9,309 nucleotides of DNA from Pseudomonadota bacterium (GTDB taxonomy: Bacteria; Pseudomonadota; Alphaproteobacteria; Rhizobiales; Devosiaceae), in contig JAEWCE010000198.1 of assembly GCA_023390785.1 (NCBI GenBank), positions 1-9,309 of the forward strand, given 5' to 3'. Both the position numbers and the translations under genes were made by a program. Of this stretch, positions 6,041 to 9,309 are shown one piece after another; the first letter of the stretch is position 1, and each line of letters opens with the position of its first letter. Below the pieces are notes generated by a model. That model saw nothing but the letters and a program-made list of their open reading frames with translations, had not been told where the DNA came from and did no database searches.

Positions 6041-6049
6041 AGATATATC
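6041..6049. promoter_or_regulatory. AGATATATC box 3 (candidate PadR operator)
   Basis: The third exact AGATATATC copy, ending directly before the GGAG Shine-Dalgarno (6050-6053) of the padR-type gene. A related half-site on the other strand (AGATATGC) lies at 6020-6027. Confidence 0.55.
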
Positions 6050-6060
6050 GGAGACACATC

Positions 6061-6774
6061 ATGCACGCCCATGAAGATCCATTTGACCGCGCTCAGCACC
6101 GCATGTGGCGCAAATTCGAAGCCATGGGCCGCCGCGGCGGCTGGGGCGGACAGCGTGGCGGCTGGGGCGGCGCCTGGGGCGACTGGGGCGGCTTCGGCGA
6201 CAATGTGCGCGTCGGCCGTATGCTCGCCTCCGGTGACCTGCGCCTGGTAGCGCTGTATTTCATCGAGCAGCAGCCGCGCCACGGCTACGACCTGATCAAG
6301 GCCATCGAGGAAAAGACCGGTGGCATGTACAGCCCGAGCCCGGGCGTCATCTATCCCGCGCTGACCTTCCTCGAGGAAGCCAGCTACGTGACCTCGACCG
6401 CCGAGGGCAACAAGCGGCTCTACACCATTACCGACGAGGGCCGCGCCCATCTCGACGACAACCGCGAGGCGGTGGAAAGCACGCTCGCCCATCTGGGCCG
6501 GCTCAGCGAGCAGGTCGGCAAGATGCGTGAGCGCTGGGACGAGATGCGCCGCCACTTCGACGAACATCATCCGCGCCCCGACCGCGACATGGACGACGTC
6601 TCCCCCGAGGTGAACGAGGCTCGTCGCGACCTGAAGGACGCCATCCGGCAGGCCGCCAGGGACCGGTCGGCCGACAGCCAGCGCCGCCTCGCCGACGCGC
6701 TGCGCCGCGCCGCCGAGGACATCCGGCGTACCGGCACCGGCCGCCCGGCCGAGCCCGACGATGTCGATATCTGA
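6061..6774 (+). CDS. PadR-family transcriptional regulator with Gly/Trp-rich N-terminus
   Basis: PadR regulators are dimeric winged-helix repressors, often controlling stress, efflux or catabolic genes and themselves. The 237-residue product has three parts. Residues 24-46 are a Gly/Trp-rich segment. Residues 54-134 are the PadR winged helix, with ASGDLRLVALYFIEQQPRHG, YDLIKAIEEKTGGMYSPSPG, VIYPALTFLEEASYV and the wing KRLYTITDEGRAHL. Residues 135-237 are a long, charged, mostly helical C-terminal region with likely coiled-coil dimerisation (residues 135-170) and a second helical stretch (182-223). The ATG at 6061 has GGAG 7 nt before it. The target genes cannot be told from sequence; the operator array suggests autoregulation. 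The gene's 3' end overlaps a small ORF by 14 nt, so the two may be one transcript. No ligand-binding residue is recognisable. Confidence 0.93.
   Translation: MHAHEDPFDRAQHRMWRKFEAMGRRGGWGGQRGGWGGAWGDWGGFGDNVRVGRMLASGDLRLVALYFIEQQPRHGYDLIKAIEEKTGGMYSPSPGVIYPALTFLEEASYVTSTAEGNKRLYTITDEGRAHLDDNREAVESTLAHLGRLSEQVGKMRERWDEMRRHFDEHHPRPDRDMDDVSPEVNEARRDLKDAIRQAARDRSADSQRRLADALRRAAEDIRRTGTGRPAEPDDVDI
6136..6170 (+). repeat. In-frame 21-nt period repeat in the padR-type gene
   Basis: GGCGGCTGGGGCGG occurs at 6136-6149 and again at 6157-6170, 21 nt apart. It encodes a 7-residue period (GGWGGQR, GGWGGAW, then the weaker GDWGGFG). It is a small low-complexity repeat that could vary in copy number by slippage. 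Confidence 0.6.
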
Positions 6775-7015
6775 GCCGTTCCGCCAACCGCATCTGGGGC
6801 CGACCATGTGGTGGTACGCCGACCTCCCCGCCGCCCATGCCTTGGCCACGGCGGCAAAAGCTCCCTCCGATTCTGGCGATTGGGGGGAGTTCCTGCTCGA
6901 ATGGATCGTGCCCAGCGTTGGCGAGGAGCTGCGCGCCCGCCGCTTCTGGGCCGATGTCGGCGACGGCGGCAAACGCCGCGCCCTGCGCCGGCAGTTGCGC
7001 GGCGACGAGACTTAG
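6761..7015 (+). CDS. Small hypothetical protein (84 aa)
   Basis: I do not recognise this protein. The frame overlaps the end of the padR-type gene by 14 nt, and its codons show the same strong G/C third-position preference as the neighbouring genes, which favours real coding. It has no signal peptide or membrane segment. It contains a Trp-rich start (MWWYADLP), an amphipathic stretch (EFLLEWIVPSVGEELRARRF) and a basic end (KRRALRRQLRGD). The ATG at 6761 suits coupled translation from the padR-type gene. ATG 6806, with GGGG 6 nt before it, is an alternative start giving 69 residues. A longer antisense frame covers the same DNA but shows no domain. Whether it belongs functionally with the regulator is unknown. 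Confidence 0.55.
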   Translation: MSISEPFRQPHLGPTMWWYADLPAAHALATAAKAPSDSGDWGEFLLEWIVPSVGEELRARRFWADVGDGGKRRALRRQLRGDET

Positions 7016-7051
7016 TCGCAGCAAGCCGACTCGTCTCCGCCGCAAAATCGG

Positions 7052-7065
7052 ACTAACATGTTAGT
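7052..7065. promoter_or_regulatory. Perfect 14-bp palindrome, candidate operator of the dehydrogenase gene
   Basis: ACTAACATGTTAGT is its own reverse complement over all 14 bases. It lies 17 nt before the GTG start, in the 67-nt gap before the dehydrogenase gene. TAACAT within it (7054-7059) could be a weak -10, so a bound protein would block transcription. A smaller related element, GACTTAGTC, lies at 7009-7017. The cognate regulator is not evident in the window; the boxes of the PadR-type gene have a different sequence. Confidence 0.55.
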
Positions 7066-7072
7066 TCACGAC

Positions 7073-7076
7073 GAGG
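7073..7076 (+). promoter_or_regulatory. Ribosome binding site deciding the GTG start at 7083
   Basis: GAGG lies 6 nt before GTG 7083. The in-frame ATG at 7092 would be 15 nt away, too far, so the GTG start is preferred. Confidence 0.55.
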
Positions 7077-7082
7077 TTTACC

Positions 7083-9309
7083 GTGAACGACATGACGCCC
7101 CCCGGGGCCGACCGCACCGCCGCCGCGCGGCGTGTGGCGGCCCGCCTTCAGGCCACCACCAAAATCCTGCCCGGCCGGATCATGACCGATCCGCTGATGA
7201 CCTATGCCTATGCCGGCGATGCCAGCCAGTACCGGCTGGTGCCGGCGCTGGTGGTGATCGTCAATTCCGAGGCGGAGGTTCTGGCGACGCTGAATGCCGC
7301 CCGGGCCGAGCATCTGCCCGTGACCTTCCGTGCCGCCGGCACCTCGCTCAGTGGCCAATCCAACTCCGATGGCGTGCTGTGCGTGCTTGGCGACGGCTTC
7401 AAGCAGATGCGCATCCACGACAACGGCGATCGCATCACGCTCGGGCCTGCGGTCATCGTGGCCAACGCCAACCGCGCGCTGAAGCCGTTCAACCGCAAGC
7501 TCGGCCCTGACCCGGCCAGCCAGGCGACCTGCAAGATCGGCGGCGTGGTCAACAACAATTCGTCGGGCATGTGCTGCGGCGTGGCATACAACACCTACCA
7601 TACGCTGCAGCGCATGCGGCTGATGCTGACCGATGGAACGGTGCTCGACTCGGGCGACCCGGACTCGGTTGCCGCCTTCCGGCGGAACAAGGCCGGCCTG
7701 CTCGAGGCCCTCCATGCCCTGCATCACGAGGTGATGGCGGACGCCGAGCTGGTCGAGCTGATCAGGAAGAAATACCGGATCAAGAACACCGTCGGCTATT
7801 CGATCAACGCCCTGACCGACTTCCACGATCCCATCGACATCCTGGTCCATCTGATCATCGGGTCGGAAGGCACGCTCGGCTTTGTCTCGGAGGTGACCTA
7901 TTCCACCATTCCGGAGCACCCCTACAAGGTGACCGGGCTGATCCCCTTTCCCGATCCCTATTCCTGCGCCCGCGCCATCTCGCGCCTCGCCAATGGCGGC
8001 ATTCAGACCACCACCGGGGTCACCGCCGCCGAATATATCGAGCGCCGGGCGCTCGCGACGGTCGAGCACATCCCCATCATCGCGCCGCTGACGCGCTTTT
8101 TCACCGACACGTCGCCGGCGGTGCTGATCGACGTGTCGGCGCCGACGCCCGAGGAACTGGCGGTCGAGCAGGCCAAGGCCGAAGCCATTCTGCGCGAGGA
8201 AGGCGCGACCGACCTCAACTTCTCCCCCGACGAGGAGCGCTCGCATGCGCTCTGGGACGTGCGCAAAGGCTTCTTCGCCTCAGCGGGCGCGGCGCGGCGG
8301 CCGGGCACCACCATGCTGACCGAGGACGTGGCGGCCCCCATCGACCGGCTGGCCGACTTCGTCATCGACATGCGCAAGCTCCTCGATCAGCACGGCTACG
8401 AGGATGCGGTGATCTTCGGTCACGCCCTCGCCGGCAATCTCCACTTCCAGATGGGCGACGAACTGGCGGCGCCGGGCGCGGCGGAGAAGTTCGATGTCTT
8501 CAGCAAAGATCTGAGCGAGCTCGTGTCGGTGCGCTATGGCGGCTCGCTCAAGGCCGAGCATGGCACCGGGCGCGCCATCGCACCCTTCGTCGAACGCGAA
8601 TGGGGCGCCGCCGCCTATCGCATCATGCGCAAGATCAAGCCGCTGTTCGACCCCGAGAACCTGCTCAATCCCGGCGTGCTGATCAACGACAACCAGACGG
8701 TGCATCTCGAGCACTTCAAGGAGATGCGGCTCAGTAACCCGATCGTCGATCTCTGCATCGAATGCGGCTTCTGCGAGCCGGCGTGCCCAAGCGCGCAACT
8801 GACGCTGAGCCCGCGCCAGCGGATCGTGGTGACGCGCGAAATGCAGCGGCTGAAAGAGACCGGTGAGGATAACGGCCGCCTCGCCGCCATGAACGAGAGC
8901 TTCGATTATGCGGGGCTCTACACCTGCGCTGCCGGCAATGTGTGCGCCGGGCGCTGTCCAGTGGGTATCGAAACCGGCACGATGGTGATCGGCGAGCGGG
9001 CCAAGCGAAAGACCGACAGCGAAAAGCGCACGGCGCATGCTGTTGCCGACCATACGCTCGCCGCCGAGCGCGGCCTCAAGCTCGGCATCGGCGCACAGGC
9101 GCTGAGCCGGCAGATCATCGGCGATGCGGCGACGGACGCCATTGCGGGCTCCATGCGCACGGGCGCGCACACGCCGCGGGTCAGCCGGGCGCTGCGCCCG
9201 GGGCCAGGGGCGCCGGCGGCGCGCAAGGGCGTCAATGTGCGTGCCAACCCGAAGACCGATGGTGTGCCGGTGCCGATCGCGGCGCCCTCCATGCGAGTGG
9301 TGTATTTCC
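7083..9309 (+). CDS. FAD- and [4Fe-4S]-dependent D-lactate/D-2-hydroxyacid dehydrogenase, 5' part
   Basis: The frame is open from GTG 7083 through the last base (742 codons), so the 3' end is outside the window; relatives are about 930-1000 residues. Domains in order: a PCMH-type FAD domain with AYAGDASQYRLVP, PVTFRAAGTSLSGQSNSDG (residues 79-97), GPDPASQATCKIGGVVNNNS and IGSEGTLGFVSEV (259-271); the FAD-oxidase C-terminal domain with FGHALAGNLHFQ (445-456), AEHGTGR (491-497) and FDPENLLNPG; and a ferredoxin-like part with a full cluster motif C558-x2-C561-x2-C564-x3-C568 and a second motif C615, C621, C625 lacking one Cys. A GlpC-like CCG domain would be expected next. By resemblance to the Pseudomonas Dld-II type enzyme, it probably oxidises D-lactate or a similar D-2-hydroxyacid and passes electrons to the respiratory chain. 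The substrate is inferred. A palindrome before the gene suggests control by a repressor. Confidence 0.9.
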   Translation, partial: MNDMTPPGADRTAAARRVAARLQATTKILPGRIMTDPLMTYAYAGDASQYRLVPALVVIVNSEAEVLATLNAARAEHLPVTFRAAGTSLSGQSNSDGVLCVLGDGFKQMRIHDNGDRITLGPAVIVANANRALKPFNRKLGPDPASQATCKIGGVVNNNSSGMCCGVAYNTYHTLQRMRLMLTDGTVLDSGDPDSVAAFRRNKAGLLEALHALHHEVMADAELVELIRKKYRIKNTVGYSINALTDFHDPIDILVHLIIGSEGTLGFVSEVTYSTIPEHPYKVTGLIPFPDPYSCARAISRLANGGIQTTTGVTAAEYIERRALATVEHIPIIAPLTRFFTDTSPAVLIDVSAPTPEELAVEQAKAEAILREEGATDLNFSPDEERSHALWDVRKGFFASAGAARRPGTTMLTEDVAAPIDRLADFVIDMRKLLDQHGYEDAVIFGHALAGNLHFQMGDELAAPGAAEKFDVFSKDLSELVSVRYGGSLKAEHGTGRAIAPFVEREWGAAAYRIMRKIKPLFDPENLLNPGVLINDNQTVHLEHFKEMRLSNPIVDLCIECGFCEPACPSAQLTLSPRQRIVVTREMQRLKETGEDNGRLAAMNESFDYAGLYTCAAGNVCAGRCPVGIETGTMVIGERAKRKTDSEKRTAHAVADHTLAAERGLKLGIGAQALSRQIIGDAATDAIAGSMRTGAHTPRVSRALRPGPGAPAARKGVNVRANPKTDGVPVPIAAPSMRVVYF

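Noticed and set aside
5149..6972. 607-codon open frame on the minus strand across the MBL, padR-type and small genes
   Set aside because: It is antisense to two genes with clear domains, its translation is low-complexity and shows no domain, and long antisense frames are common in GC-rich DNA.
7053..8246. 397-codon minus-strand open frame opposite the dehydrogenase
   Set aside because: The + strand codes for a clear FAD enzyme through the whole stretch. The antisense translation is His/Gly/Arg-rich, as expected of a shadow frame.
7571..8737. 388-codon plus-strand open frame inside the dehydrogenase gene
   Set aside because: It is in a different frame from the true gene starting at 7083 and its translation is Arg/Pro-rich without any domain.

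Overview
This is a GC-rich chromosomal window of ordinary appearance. Gene content and order (ffh-rpsP-rimM-trmD, then rplS) and codon use point to an alphaproteobacterium, plausibly of the Hyphomicrobiales (Devosia-like). That placement is inference from gene order and protein style, not from a search.

Region 1 (1-2644, + strand) is a translation and protein-targeting operon. It holds the 3' part of ffh (SRP54 GTPase/M domain), rpsP (ribosomal protein S16), rimM (16S rRNA processing factor) and trmD (tRNA m1G37 methyltransferase). The genes are tightly packed: rpsP and rimM are 1 nt apart, and rimM and trmD overlap by 4 nt through a TTG start.

Region 2 (2699-3659, - strand) is a two-gene copper cassette facing the other way, a DUF2946-like small membrane-anchored Cys/His protein followed by a secreted PCuAC-type copper chaperone. 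It separates trmD from rplS, so rplS must have its own promoter; a candidate lies at 3718-3746.

Region 3 (3865-5949, + strand) is rplS with a charged C-terminal tail, a structured 3' region ending in a strong intrinsic terminator, an unnamed protein with a nucleotidyltransferase-fold signature, and a metallo-beta-lactamase-fold protein with an N-terminal zinc-ribbon. The terminator sits only 19 nt before the start of the nucleotidyltransferase-like gene, which raises the question of attenuation.

Region 4 (5926-7015) is a PadR-family regulator with a Gly/Trp-rich N-terminus. Its upstream DNA carries three copies of AGATATATC, a likely autoregulatory operator array. A small unrecognised ORF overlaps its 3' end.

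Region 5 (7083-9309, running off the window) is a large FAD- and [4Fe-4S]-dependent D-lactate/D-2-hydroxyacid dehydrogenase. It is preceded by a perfect 14-bp palindrome that is a candidate operator.

No tRNA, rRNA, CRISPR array, insertion sequence or phage gene was seen, and no gene-free stretch exceeds 300 bases. No clearly new multi-gene system is evident. The most distinctive signals are the AGATATATC array, the palindrome before the dehydrogenase, the structured rplS 3' region, and the nucleotidyltransferase-like protein.
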